Shown here: positions 46,325-59,641 of the stretch, one piece after another
Layout of the letters: every line of letters starts with the position of its first letter
Numbering within the stretch: the stretch's first letter is position 1
Origin: Phlebopus portentosus
Taxonomy: Eukaryota; Basidiomycota; Agaricomycetes; Boletales; Boletinellaceae
Direction of reading: 5' to 3'
Length of the DNA: 64,000 nucleotides
NCBI GenBank assembly: GCA_037892935.1
Contig: JAYXKI010000001.1
Span: 434,001-498,000 of the forward strand
The notes under the pieces: generated by a model
Databases searched by the model: none
Told to the model about the DNA's origin: nothing
What the model saw: the letters and a program-made list of their open reading frames with translations, nothing else
Translations under genes and position numbers: made by a program

Positions 46325-46774
46325 TTTCTCATTTCATTGCTGTCCCCTGTGATCAGATACCCTTCTCCATCTAATCCTGTGTAAATTGTTTGCTGCCTTT
46401 TATGCTCCATATATTAGTTCGTGATTTACTATGTTTTATTCTGCTTGTACTTCGTTCGTGTTGAAAATAGAGCTCCATAGTCCCTGTTGAGAAAAATGAC
46501 CAGAGTCACTCCTTGATCAGGAATTCAGTTTCTGGCCAGAGAATCTTACTATCATTATTATAATAAAGAGACCTGATATTTTTAAACGAGCAGAGGCTCA
46601 GAGGTGTTTTGGCAATGGAAATGGTAGTTTCTAATCGTCAGGAATCCGAGATCGACATCACGATTGATCGACGATACTTGCTTATTTTGGCAGCTTACCA
46701 GATCTCCGTTGTACATCTAGCCTGAGTGAATTTGGCGTTTGGGGTTCAAAGTTAACTGCGCTACTTCTTCCAAA
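46325..46774. other. intergenic
   Basis: A 450-base AT-rich spacer: the 3' UTR of the secreted-protein gene, then the IPI1 promoter. No extra gene is seen. Confidence 0.4.
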
Positions 46775-49763
46775 ATGACAAAAAGCACGAAGAGGAAGAA
46801 AGAGAAGGCCTCCGACTTTACAGTACGTCTGGTTTTGTCATGTTTATTTGCGAAGACTGATAAGAAGACTCGGGCTCTAGAAACCTAAACTGAAGCTCGG
46901 AAAGGGAAAGAAACCAGCGACAAACGCTGTAGATACAACGTTCAAAGCTCGATGTGAGTGCAATAACAATTCTTGAAACATACAGCGGCGAATGGTGCTT
47001 CTCAGCCATTGCATTGCCTCAACAGAGTATTGCTGTTGCCAATGAAATATCAGTGCCGACGACGAAGCGAAAACTTACTTTGGATGCATTGTTAACGCAT
47101 TTGAAGCACTATGGAGCTGGAGTGCGCAAAGGTACGTAGCGAACCGGGACTCCAGCAACAAATCGCTCATCTGTGCCTCGTAGATGCATTGCAAGGACTA
47201 CAGGAGCTGCTCGGCGAACATCCGGTACTCATCCAACAGAACTTGTCGAAACTGGTGAATAGCTGTGTCCGCTTGATCAGCGACGAAGTATGTGATCTTC
47301 TTTCAAGCCTAGTCTTTGGTAGTTGAAAGTTACGCAGGACGCCTCTGTCAGAAGGGCGCTCCATGCTTTTCTGTCGTGGCTTCTCCCACGAATACCCAAG
47401 GTATCGATATATGTCAAGTTTTCCTGCTGGGTTTTTTTAATCCCATTGTTTAGGATCATCTGGTTCCGCACGCTGCGACTCTTCTACTGTTTACTGCTTC
47501 GGCACAGTCACATATTTTCTAGAGATCAGACTTGATGCGATACGTTTATTGGACCTCTTGCTTGAACTCATTCCAGAGCAGGTCGTTTCTGGGTTCTGGG
47601 ATAATTGGGTAGGTGGAACAAGTGCTGGTCATGGTCGGAAGTTGCTGGATGGTTATCTTGGCCTGTTGAATGTCGGGACAAGATTTAGTGAGGATGAAGG
47701 CAAAGGCATCGGGACATCTTCGAGCATGAGGGGACAGTCAATGCAACCAACGACTTCAATAAATTGGTCTACTGCGGTGAGTAGCGTGAATTTTCCGTCA
47801 CTGTCTTCGTTTGTTGTTGACATCCCGTTTGAAGGCTAAGACGTCTGTTCTGAAGTCTCTTTCAAAATTCCTTCATCATGCGATTGAACGGTCGACTCAA
47901 GAAGGATCAGTCCAAGATGATGATCAAACTAGAGAATCGTTTCCACTCTGGTACCTTTCTGGATCATTTAATTCGCAAGAAGCATTTGTTTCCTTCGAGA
48001 ATATACTGTCTTTGCAGCGTTCTGGTCGGGGACGACCTGAGGCACGTCTATGGTCCGGAATCGACGAGGATGACTTTCCCGATTATTATCCTTTAGCTGG
48101 TGTCAATGACAGTCAATCTACAGGAGATAACGTTCTTGACATGGAAATCATATTGGTGGAAATCGGCCGTCTCACTCACGACGAAGACGTATCCGAACGT
48201 CTTGACTTTGTGGATGGACGCTTGCTTAACGTAAGTTTCTGATCCGGTTGCCACCAAGGAGCCATTTTGAGCGTCATGAAGTCACTTTGCAGGACTCTTC
48301 ATCCCGTTTTGATCTCAATGTTCCTTGACTGTGCACCTTCGGTCTTTTCTCCGACACAAGCTAGCCCCGAGACTGAGCTTGAGCTCATTCATGCGCTGAT
48401 GATGATCACCCGCTGCTTATATGGTCGGTTACTGCGGGATTCTAGTGTTGTGAGTCAGTTTCCTGTTGCTTGCGCGAGCTACTAATTGTTCTGTGATTAC
48501 AGCCATACGACCAGAAGGAAGTTACCCGTAAAGATCTCGACGCCATTGTCATTCATATGTCAGCGTATTTTCCTTTCGGCGAGAACAGGATGCTCGTCTC
48601 GGATATCAAAGTAAGATCCATATTTTTCAATGTTGCCGATTTTCATGCCATTTGTAGAATGAGGCCACCTTCGAACAAATGAACCTCATATATTGCGAGT
48701 TGTTCTCTCTTCGATCCTTGGATTATGGCACTAGCTTCCAAGAGGATATTTATGGCCCCGCGACCAAACGGCGCAAGGTCGGGCATCCCAAGACAACCGT
48801 AGCAACAATGACAGGTTCTAGCGCCGCTAGACAATCTGATCGGGTCAGAGAATATGTCATTCGGTGTCTCAGCGGCACAAATTCGAGTCCTAGTGCGACT
48901 AACTACCCTTTGGGCCAATCGCTAACTGCACAAACGTACATGGAGCTCTTGCCAACTCTTTGGTGGCTGCTCAATCGACAAGACAACGATGATATTTCTG
49001 AGGTTTTGAAGGCTGTGGTGGATCATGCTATGAAAGCAGGATCCACAAGTGGGGTGAAACCTGTCGTAACGGAGTTTGTCGGCCGATTGGTTCTGGTTCG
49101 TTTATCTGTTTCTTGTTGTTAGCATACCAGTTGGTAACCGGTCTGATATTATTGCAGCTACAGGCGGAACCCTCGTACAAGGGGTCGTTCAGGATTGGGT
49201 CCTTTATATCGGATGAATTGCAAACTACACTACGAGATTGGTGTTACCACTTGCCTAAAGTGGTTTGGGAGCTCGGTGATAAGAATCCGGCTGCAACAGA
49301 GGCAAGTCTTGGTTGGATACCTCTGATCTGTGAACCCGAATTTTCAACACTTCCTCTTTTCAGTTGATTTTACTGTTTATTCTTCGATTACTTCAGCGCC
49401 GGCTATGGTTAAACAATGCCGAGGTGAGTGTCACAGATGGGGCTGGTGTCGAGTTTTCAAAGGACTTATTGACGTCTCACGCAGATGTACACCGCGCTTT
49501 GCACACGATTTGCCCCTTTCTTCATAATACAGCACCCCACCCGAGGGGAACTTCGTGGACCATTTTTGCGGCTGGATAAACCTTCAGGTGATCCTGGACC
49601 TACATCGGAACCGAGCAATCCAATCAGAGCGCCCACTGGAAATCTAAAGAGGCTTGCTCTCGATGTTGCGGCTGACCTGGTCTCGACCATTAGCGACAAG
49701 ACAGCATTATTCAAAAGCACCCCGAAAAAATCTCTCTCGGACGGTCCGGCGGACCGAAGATGA
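46775..49763 (+). CDS. IPI1: Ipi1/TEX10-like pre-60S ribosome assembly factor (Rix1 complex)
   Basis: Thirteen exons: 46775-46822, 46881-46953, 47006-47131, 47184-47287, 47338-47400, 47454-47776, 47835-48230, 48282-48449, 48503-48610, 48658-49095, 49158-49301, 49364-49423, 49485-49763. They give 776 aa after one added base. The basic start (MTKSTKRKKEKASDF) leads to the Ipi1 domain: KRKLTLDALLTHLKHYGAGV, DALQGLQELLGEHPVL, VRRALHAFLSWLLPRIPK and LDAIRLLDLLLELIPE. The remainder is HEAT-like helices as in TEX10, longer than yeast Ipi1. Role: Rix1-Ipi1-Ipi3 complex, 60S maturation and ITS2 processing (family). The frame needs a fifth T at 47515-47518. Intron 49302-49363 uses a GC donor (GCAAGT). 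Confidence 0.87.
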
Positions 49764-52700
49764 TCGACTCCCTGCCGGATTGGGCGCTGATCCGGTTTCG
49801 GTGATGGGATCATCGGCATCAGTGGCGGAGGCTCAGAATATGCTCCGGAACGCTGTAGACAAGGCGGTTTGGGGCAGTCCAGAGGAAGCATACTGGCTCG
49901 GTGTATCACGAATACGAACATGATTGTCTCGGTCAATTCGTTCGATCATTTTCGGTGTCTTATTTCCTGAATTTCGAAATTTGAGACACGCCACTAGCGC
50001 CGCGACATGTTCGAAACATCCTCCTTGAACTTGAATCTCTGTTTGTTGCCTTGCCAAGCAGGACTGCGCATCTGACCTCTTTCTTCCGACTAGATTTGAT
50101 GGTTTTTGTGATCGGAAGATATTGGCTATGCACTCTAGGTTACCACGCTGGAAGCTTTGCATTTTCAGGAACACAGCCTGGAATATTTTGATACGCTTGC
50201 GCGTGTCAGATTGATTGATGTCGGATTTTTATTCATCGTCTCTCGCATGACGTCGTTCAGCAGGGTTAGCATGTTCGTTCGACATCCTCAACGTATTGTA
50301 TTTTTCGTTTCGCTTGCTACAACAGCTCTTCTTTGCTGATTTCTTCTCGAAATAAGGATTAATTTTCTTCTCCGCTCTTCCAGGAATCTTTCGTCGACCA
50401 TCATGATATGTGTCAATGGGTGATGTGAGAACTGCGCTCACTCTACTGGCGATCAGCTTCTCTGTCTTTTGTAAACTTATCTCTCATGGGCGTGTGTGCA
50501 GCGGTTCCGCAATGAGTATCATTCGTTACTCAACTTTGCCGAAATCAATATTCATGGTCAGTATGTGTTCGAGGAAGCGGCACGCTCATGGACGTGACTT
50601 GATCCTCTTCGATCATCACCATTTAAAGATGTCGAAGTGTGTTTGCTTCGAAGCTCTTCGGAATAATCAACTTTCCAATCACGGACTCGTCTCTTGAGCT
50701 GTTGTCCTCCAGCCAAGTTTTTTTAAACAGCAAGGGACACTTGAGATAACAACTATATGTACACTCTGTCTGCGTGTTAGCCAGTCTAACTGACTTTGTA
50801 TTCTGTGTGACCCTTCAGACATACTGTAAGTAGCCTAGCACAACGGCAACTTAAGATTATCTCTGATACCGCTACATGATTTTACAGTTTCTCCGTCTGA
50901 ATCTGTTCCTTACTAGTCCTTACTAGTCCTTACTTCATCCGACGCTGATAAACTTTATTCTTTCGCGTTTCGATTGAATCTCGACTCAATTGTCTAAGGT
51001 ACTCACGCCATATGAACGTCTTCGATCCTTTACAGTAAGCTCCTCGGATTGCGAATCTTGTGCGTCGACTCGGGTTGGTCGAGCTCTAAACCCACCGATT
51101 GTCATCCTTCTTCGCAAAACATACATATTTGCATATGTATTCTGACTGCGCATCGGTTCTGTTGGCTTTCCCACTCTCTCTTCTTCATCTTCTTCGACGA
51201 GTTATTGACGAGCTCGTACCTCAGGAGAGTGGGAAACGCAGCTCTCCTCTACTATTTCTCCCATTTTGCAAATCCGATGTGTATACCATGCTTCGAGGTT
51301 TCAGGATATTCAAATCGCTTGAGCTAAAAGGGAGTAAAGATAGCTTGGTATTCCACACACTTCTCTCTTGTTACCCGGGATGTCTTTCTTACCTTTTGGG
51401 TGCTTTATCGCTTCCGCGGCGGGCTCTCTCGAGCCACATTGATTTTCATGTTCCGTTACGTCCCGACCGACGCTTTGCTTGAGTTTCCTTCCAGATTACA
51501 TATCCCCGACCCCGAAGCCTTACCTAAAAGCGCGAGGATTACATTTCGCATACACGGTATCGGCATCCGTGCTGCGGCCAGGTTTTCCAGAACACACCGA
51601 ATCGCTTTCGCTGGGAACAAACCCGATTCACTCGAAGTATGCTTCGTAGAAATGCATAAGAACCGATCCTACTTACACATACTACTCCAGATCGTATCCT
51701 GCGCACCGCCGAGTAGGTACCTCCGTGAGGGAATCTATATTATATACATGTACATATATATCTACAATCTCGCCTACGAATCTCCTCCAAGAACGCGAGA
51801 TTTTCGTGGAGATAGATATATCTTATATATATTCTTATATAGTGCACTGTATATGACTTAACGGCGTTAAGTATGATAAAATCGTACGCGTCGTTATGCG
51901 GTTCTGATAGACAGATACCTCCGTAGTACCGAGCAGGCAATGTTCAAAGACGCGTAAAACCCGACATCGAAAATCGAAAAATGGAGGTTTGCGTCACTGA
52001 TAAATCAGATTTGTTTCTTCTGTTTCGGTTATTTATGTATGCGTCGACTAGTTTGGAAGATAAACCTTCCACGACAATCCTGCATTTCTCCATCTCTGTG
52101 TTCTGTTCAGTCGCCGGCCGCTTCAGGTCGATCCCCTAGTTGACGAGAGCGGATACAAAGCGGGAATGTGAACCTAATTCATATACTATCCTATACATAA
52201 ATGTTCTTGCGGGGAAACATGTCCAAAAGGGTATATGCAAGAGAGAGGAATGGAAATAATGATGAGTTCGCGGCAGTAACTTTGGCGAAGCTGTGCATAT
52301 CTGCGCTGGTACTCGTACGCCGCGTGGAGGCCTCCGAAGCTCGTCAGTGTCACCCACGGAGAAAGGAACAACAAAAACAACGTCAGCACGTTACGCGCGT
52401 AAACGAAGTACCAGTGCTAGCATTAGCAAACTAGAGAAGGGTCGGATACATAATCAGACACGATGCATACGCTCTTGTTTTTCTTCATGACGGAAAGAGT
52501 AAAATAAGCAAAAATGAATAAAATAAAATAAAAGTGAAAACATGATGCTCCGAACAGTCCCTCGCTCGCAAAAATTTAGCCCCCTTCGGCTGCTAACCCT
52601 TGATCTCTTCGCTCCCCACCCTCGGTCTGAGGCTGCGCAGTTACGCCTTATCCTTTATTCCCTCTTGTCGTCGACTGTTCCGTCATCATCCTTTTTTCTT

Positions 52701-53205
52701 ACCTCTATACTTCCATCTCCATCTCCGTCTCCCATCTCTGATATTTCATTTTCTGAGAAGTCGGATTGAGTTCCGACAGCGTTAAAGCTTAATATCTCGC
52801 TGGTTTTAAAGGTCATCTTACTCCCGAGAATATTACTTTAAGCCTGAGGTTAAAGGCTATTTTCTCCTCCTCGCATTTCTCTCTTTGCCCCGGATCGCTT
52901 GCTTTTCTGACAGGGAATACACATTTACAACACAATCAGGTGGGTGCAATGGGCCATCAGGATCTGATTGGAGCTGCAGTATTGATCTTATTGGGCTGTC
53001 AGAAAGACGCGGAGAGCCCATCTGGTGTGCCAGGTTGCTTCTCAAGTTCTTGTGATTGAGAACTCTGAGAACCCGCGTTGACGACGCATACGGAGGCGTT
53101 GCTTCGCGGAATAGATTGGGTGGTCATAATTTGCTGGGCATAATTATTGCCATCTCAGTTGCAGCTTCAGCTTCGCGTCAGTTCAGTCGATCCGATAGAT
53201 CAGAT
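49764..53205. other. 3.4 kb without a supported gene
   Basis: The left end may include a frame-shifted extension of IPI1 (ADPVSVMGSSASVAEAQNML, 49790-49923). The rest contains only short frames. Visible features are a 10-bp tandem repeat (TACTAGTCCT) at about 50908-50935, an AT-rich block at 51737-51850, and pyrimidine-rich sequence at 52600-52770. The right end should carry the promoter of the LRR-RhoGEF gene. I found no tRNA, transposase or reverse-transcriptase signature. Confidence 0.4.
50908..50935. repeat. short tandem repeat
   Basis: TACTAGTCCT is repeated nearly three times head to tail. No function is suggested. Confidence 0.6.
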
Positions 53206-56200
53206 ATGCAATTTGCTGCTTGTCAAGGCCCGCGCGTGCATGCGAGTCCAAGGAGAGAAGATACAGGCACCGACATCTTATGGCATCAAACGGTGAGTCC
53301 AATATCACGATCTAGTTCTCTCGCCCTGCGCTATTTTACCATAGAGAACTTTCTGCTGACTCTTTGATCCCTTTCTTCCATCCTTCTCATACTTACATAC
53401 ATTCCTCACCCTGCTTTTGTCTTTTTCTCTCTCTCCTTCTCTAAACGTCATTACTGCTATTCCACTTTAGCTGTACATTCAGGCGCCTTATCACCGCCAC
53501 GGTCACAACAGCTCGCTTGGCGCACCGCCGACCTTCGCTCATTCTGCTGCGGAATTTGGGTTCGGACCAAACGAAGCAGAAGGAATAGACGAAAACCAGC
53601 CAATTGCGCTCACACACTCGTTTGTGAACCAAGGACCGCAGAGGGCACGAACAATATCGTACCCGGGTCCCGGACATCGTCCAACACGCTCACTTTGTTC
53701 TTCTTCTTCTGTTTCCCCGTTCCGTAAATTCAATCGAGACAAACCACTCCCATTGTTACCGCCACCGTCGCCTGCTTTATCATCCGAATTTGAAGAAAAG
53801 CACGCGGACAGACGACCGGCCGTATCGGAACCGATTGAGAAAAAGACGGATATGAGTGTGGGTATATGCGAGCGTGGGGATGCGAAGATGGGTGGCGCCT
53901 TGCGCGCGCCCGGAAATCTTAGCGGGAGTAATATTAGCTGTGAAAAGACGAAACGAGGTGGAGGTACGAAAGGGTACGGAGAGAAGGAAAGGGCGGACGA
54001 GTCGATTGGATCATGGTTGGATGGATACGAGCATGAAGAAGAACGGGATAGTTCTCTGAGCACTCGAGGACTGTTTGGTGAGTTGAGATCCCTTTGACTT
54101 TTTTCCACTGCACCCGTCCACCGTCAGCGTCGGTCGTAAGCACGGTCAATCAGCGTCGGAATCAGAAAGCTGAAAACGAAATTGCGTCAACGGGAAAAAC
54201 GAGGGTGCTTACAATCAGTCGTGACTGATCCATGTGACTGAGCTGTCACACGATCTCATTTTTCAGTAATTTATCTAATATTATTTAAATTACTACACTC
54301 GGAATATGCAGACCAGAGACCTAGACGGCGAGACCCTGGCCTGGCTGTTACTCGTCTCGTCGGCTTTTTACCTCTTTCTTTCTTTGCCTCTTCCTCTCGT
54401 CCCCTTTCCCCATCTCCGTCTACACACGCGCGCACGCCTCCCTGCGCTGACGACGTTCACGACATCGAGCGCAACAAGCGTGCTGCTCATTGACACAGAC
54501 GATAGACACGACTCCAACAACGCCGACGCTCGACGCGTGGTTCTGACACTCGTGATTTGCCTGTCTACTTACTCTTCTCTCTTCTTCCCTTTTCTCAGAT
54601 CTCGACGATTACTTGTCCCGCTCGGCACCGTCCTCGCCTTCCCCTCAGCCCTCGACAATCACAGAGCACCCTCAAAGACAAACTAGAGCATTCGCACCAC
54701 CAAGCTCAGCGACGTTGCCTGCAAAGTCAAGGTCGACAGAGCACATCCGAGACCAGCTAGAGTTCTTTGGCAACCGAGTACAGACTCCATCCTACCCGTC
54801 TGCAAACACGAGGATGTCATCATTCGCGCCGCAGTCGACGCATCTGGAAGCTGCTTCAGTCGCTAAACCAGGTCTCACACGCCTTGGTTCCGACGGCGAA
54901 GGTCTTCTTTATGAAGTCTCGTCTCTGCAACAACCAAAGGTGGACCCATCGAATTTCCCTGACCCTTACCCGCACGGCATTTCTTACCACCAAGGTACAC
55001 CTACGCTCTCGTCTGCGGGTTCTTCATCCGCATCGACGCGTTCCTCAGCTTACACGAATCCGGGAAGTACCATTTCCGCGAGCGGCTATTCTGGTGACTA
55101 CAGCCACGTGCGCGTCGCGTCCGGAGACGATTTTGAAGGTGCCGGTGGAATAGGCGGTATCGGCGTTGGTTTGGGCATTAACATGACCGGTGCTCCTTAT
55201 CACACAGACTCTGTCGTTGAGAAATTGGCGCGCACGTCGACTGGATCCTCTATCTCGCGCAAGTCGCATGCTCCGTCACATGCTCCGCACGTGCCTTTAC
55301 CCCGGATGCGCCATACGCGCGCCTTACATTCCCAATTGCAATCTCAGTCTGAGGATTTTAGCGCTCAGTTTACTCACGTTGAACGTCCGCTGCGTTCCCA
55401 GCCTAGCTATGATACGTCTTGGCAGCGTCAGCACGAAGATTTTGGCACCAGTGAGGACGAGTATGACTACGGACTGGATGGGGAATATGAGGATGCTGAA
55501 ATTGACGTGGAGATGGAAGAAGAGCAACCAGGCTCTGCGATTTCTGTCGTCGAAGAGGGACGTGGTCTCATCGTGCATGGGGAAGGCATACCCGTATTTG
55601 CACTGCGCATACAGCCAGGTAACGGCTATTCCTGCTTCCCGCGCGCCTTCTATCGAACAAAGTATGATTAACCGGTGCTTCTGTTTCAGGTATAACGCAT
55701 CTTCTCGTCGGGGGATCAAGTACACCTAATTCCGTCCCGGCCTTCTTAACGACGATGCTTCCCCAAATAAGCACCACCTTATTGGCGCTTGATATCTCTG
55801 CCAATTTTCTCGTGTCACTGTCTCCAGCTTTGGCTTCATGTGCCTGCCTCGAAGAGCTCAATATCTCCGCGAATCCGCTCCGCGTGCTTCCGGAGTTCTT
55901 AGCTCATCTGACATCACTGCGTCTGTTGCTTGCAGATTCTACGGGTATTTCAACGATTCCGGCAACCCTTTCGGCGCTCCAGAAGCTGCATACACTGAGC
56001 ATCAGACGAAATAAAATGCACGCCCTCCCCAGTTGGCTGTGTACCTTACCGTGTTTAGAAAGTCTCCTGGTTGATGGCAACTCATTTCAAGGACCGTGGA
56101 AGGCCTTGGTGGACCCCCTTTTGGCCAAAGCACCGATGACGCCCGCCTACCCCCCTTCGACACCCTTCATTTCGCCGCCTTCGGCTACTCCGATCTCAGC

Positions 56201-59200
56201 AACAAACACGACCAGTGTTGAAACAAGTGACGTATCCGATACGGAAGACTATACGGACCAGGACGAGAACAATCACCCTGCGCCTTCTGCTATTACTATT
56301 TCTTCCCTGTCTGCTCCAACTTCGGCTGACGATAACTTGGAAGAAGACACTATTACACCAGCGCAAGCGCGACTACTCGAGCAATCTGCGACGTCGCCTC
56401 CTCCCCAGGGCCACGGCGCGTCCTCGCCACCTCCCTCGTCACGTTCGCTTTCGCGCGTGCGAACTACTCCGAACCGTGGATATTACGAGCGCGTCAAGCA
56501 GTCCCGTACTGAGCAAGAGATAGCAGGCTTATCGTCACCTGCGCTGGCCGCTGCTGAAGACCGTGTCACCGATTTGAACTCGCCGATTCCGAGCGCGACA
56601 TCACCCAGCACTCCCAACCTCATGCTGAACCCATCCCGTGACCTGCGACGCATGAGGAGCGCCGACGAGCTTCGAAGAGCGACGTCAGCCACTGGTGGCG
56701 CGCAAGCGACTGGCCCATTATTATCCCCAACTTTGTCGCCGCCTCGACCTGGACTTAAACACTACGCCACAACTTCATCGGCGTCGGTCATTTCTGAGGG
56801 TATTGAAGGTGCTTCTTTGCAGAGGCGGTTTGCGAGCCTGAACGTGCACGCGAGATCATCATCGCGCGCATCTATGAGGCCGCTTACTTCAAATTTGTTC
56901 AATAGCGCGCCCATGCCGGAGGAAGACGCTGATGCGGATGTAGAGAGCCCACCTGCTACCATGTCACGTGCCCGCGCTGCAACATCCGTAAGCATCGCCC
57001 GTGGAGGACATGACGAGGAATATGAGCGGCGAGTGCGTCAATCGCTTGCGAAACCGCAGAAGGGCAAAGAGAAGAGCAGCCGGAAATGGGGCTTCTTGAA
57101 GAAGATGTCTATGGGTAAACTAAGATCTACGGAAGGCACTTCGGGATTTGCCTCGCCGCCTTCGTCTACCCGTCCGTCGACTTCTTCGGGTGCATCTGGA
57201 TCTAGCATGGGCAAGCCAGCAACCGCTTCTCTCTCTTCTGCTTCCGTCATATTGCGACAACCTAGCCACCCTCAAGTCGAAGTCGCTTTAACCCCATCAA
57301 ATTCAATAAACGCGTTGTCAGCGATCGGGTCACCACTTCCGCCTGCTAATTTATTACGCAACGCTTCTACAGATAAGCTAAAACTTGCATCGCCCACAGC
57401 GCCTTCGTCTGCAGGCCTTCTTGCTCCCCCTTCCCCTATGGCGAAGTCGGGAAAGCGGCGAAGCTTCCTGCCTGTCGATGGTCCGCCGGCGCTTAACATT
57501 CCGATCCCAAGTACGAGCTCGTTCCTTGGCGGCATCACGGCGACCAACGGCTCCGAAGATCAAGATGATGGGACGCGATTACAAAGCCCAGGACACGCCG
57601 TCGAGAGTCCGCTCGACGTGCAGGAAGAACGTAATCGCGAGGCGAATGCACGAGCACTTCGATCAGTGATGGCTTACTTAAGGGACATGAACGATCTCAC
57701 GCTGCTCAGCCAGGGTAACAGTCTCAGCATGTACGGCGGTTCTGCTCCCATGATGGATCGCTCACGCAGACCCACCCTTGCTGACAGCCAGCGCTTGACC
57801 TCGGAAATTTCTATGGACTCAAATGATTCGGCATCCTCCGCTCCGACTACAGCTTCAAGTCATTTGCGCTCGTTTGATTCGTTCAATCCGAATAGGAATG
57901 GGTCGTTGAACACGATGAGTGTCGCAACCTCAGATAGCAGCGGGTCTGGCAGCGAGGAGAGGAAGTGTAAAGACGACCGTGGAAAGCGGCTTATGATCGT
58001 CCGTGAGATCGTAGAGTAAGTTACTAATTTTTTTCTCCTTCCTTCATTCCACTAATTGCAAACGTGATTGTATCCGCTTATTATCCTCAGGACGGAGCGC
58101 ACCTACGTTAAGAACCTGCAGGAACTCGTTGATATATATGTTCGACCTGCGGCGGCACCCGTTAATTCAATCGGGAGCGTGGGATCGTCAAGCAAGGAAA
58201 CCGTGGTTCCTGCGGCAGAACGCAAGATTATCTTTGGCGGTTTAGAGGCGCTCTATACTTTCCACAAGGAGAGCTTCTTCCCTGCATTAGAAGCCGCGGC
58301 AGCACCCTTACTTTCTCCGCAAGGTGCGGCTGCTGACGCAGATAGTGATGGCAAGCTATCTTCGGAGGTTGCGATGGCCGTCGGGCGCACTTTCGTCGCA
58401 CACGCTGCGTTTATGAAGATGTACTCTTCATACATCAAGTACGTTTATAATTAACCCTTCTCCATCAGAGATTTGTGCTAATTACGCGACGCTTTTAGTA
58501 ACTTTGAAAACTCCGTCTCTAGGATTCGTCAATGGGTTTCAGATCGTTCAGGTACAGGTACTCCAGGGTCCCAGCTCACACCCTCGTCAAGTACGGCGCA
58601 GCTTGCCAATATCGGACTTACAGTATCAGCGCTTGCACCCAACTCGGTGACGCATGATTCAGCCTCTGGGAAGGCTCAGTTAACATCAAGTCAACGAAAG
58701 CGCCTCAAGCAATATCTGAAGCGGTGTCGAATGAACCCTAGGCATTCCCAGCTAAACTTAGAGGGATATCTTTTACTACCTGTCCAACGAATACCCAGGT
58801 ATCGACTTTTGGTAGGTCTGATTTTTTTTTCCCGTTCGAATCATTGGTGCTTATCGATCTCTCTCAGCTTGAGGACCTTACGAGGAGTACTCCACCGCCA
58901 GAAACATATGATGATCCTCTTGATCGGGCTTTGGCCGAGATCTCCTCACTTGCGACAAATATGAATGAAGGAAAACGCGAGGCCGAGTCGCGGAAGAAGC
59001 TTGTGATGTGGCAATCTAGGATACGGGGCAGATTCCCTAGTCCCTTAGTACAGCCTCATCGGTACGTAAAGATTTTCAATGGTATCTGATGCATGGAGGT
59101 TCTGACGTGATCTCATTTAGACGATTGATTATGGATGGCAAGCTCCTCTTGACGCGAATTGTCCGCAAGCAGACGATGGCTTTTGAAGTACTCGATTCCC

Positions 59201-59641
59201 ATGGCGACGCTTCAAATGTGGCGGTGGATTGTCTGGCGCCCGAACTGACGCCGCGCCCACTTTATGGTATCCTGTGTAATGACCTGTTCGTGCTCTGCCG
59301 CGATCCGTCCAATGGGCAGGATCCTTACGCATCGGTCGACTTGTGGGCTGTACTTCGCATGCAGACGATGCCGCAACCGACGAGTATCGTTCACGGCAAC
59401 AGTAAGTCTTGCTTCTCAATTTTCTTTTCAATGTTTCACTCGCTTATTCGGACTTTGTAGCCTTACGGATCGTTGATTCGAAAGCGATCTTATATTTGGA
59501 AGCTCCGTCCACGTCGGAAGCGCTAACGTGGTTCAGAGGCGAGTTTTCTCCTCCGAAATATTCGCCGCTGGTTCGGATTGTTCTGACTAATGATTGTCAA
59601 TAGCCATTAATATGCAAGTCCCTCAAAAGTGTGACGCATGA
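53206..59641 (+). CDS. leucine-rich-repeat Rho guanine nucleotide exchange factor
   Basis: Ten exons (53206-53292, 53471-54077, 54599-55618, 55690-58015, 58091-58438, 58499-58811, 58868-59061, 59121-59401, 59461-59538, 59604-59641) sum to 5292 nt, 1763 aa, fully in frame. The first 560 residues are low-complexity. About 572-705 form leucine-rich repeats (TTLLALDISANFLVSLSPAL, CLEELNISANPLRVLPEFL, LHTLSIRRNKMHALPSWL). A long Ser-rich linker follows, then a DH domain from about 1345 (RTYVKNLQELVDIYV, LPVQRIPRYRLLLEDL) and a PH-like module to the end (DGKLLLTRIVRKQTMAFEVL, ILYLEAPSTSEALTWFRA). DH-PH proteins activate Rho/Cdc42. An in-frame ATG at 53056 could give a 50-residue longer start. Intron 2 (54078-54598) is unusually long; intron 9 begins with GC. 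Confidence 0.88.

Noticed and set aside
51737..51850. AT-rich palindromic-looking block that might be a mobile-element end or replication origin
   Set aside because: Arms are imperfect and short, with no flanking target-site duplication or transposase gene; insufficient support.
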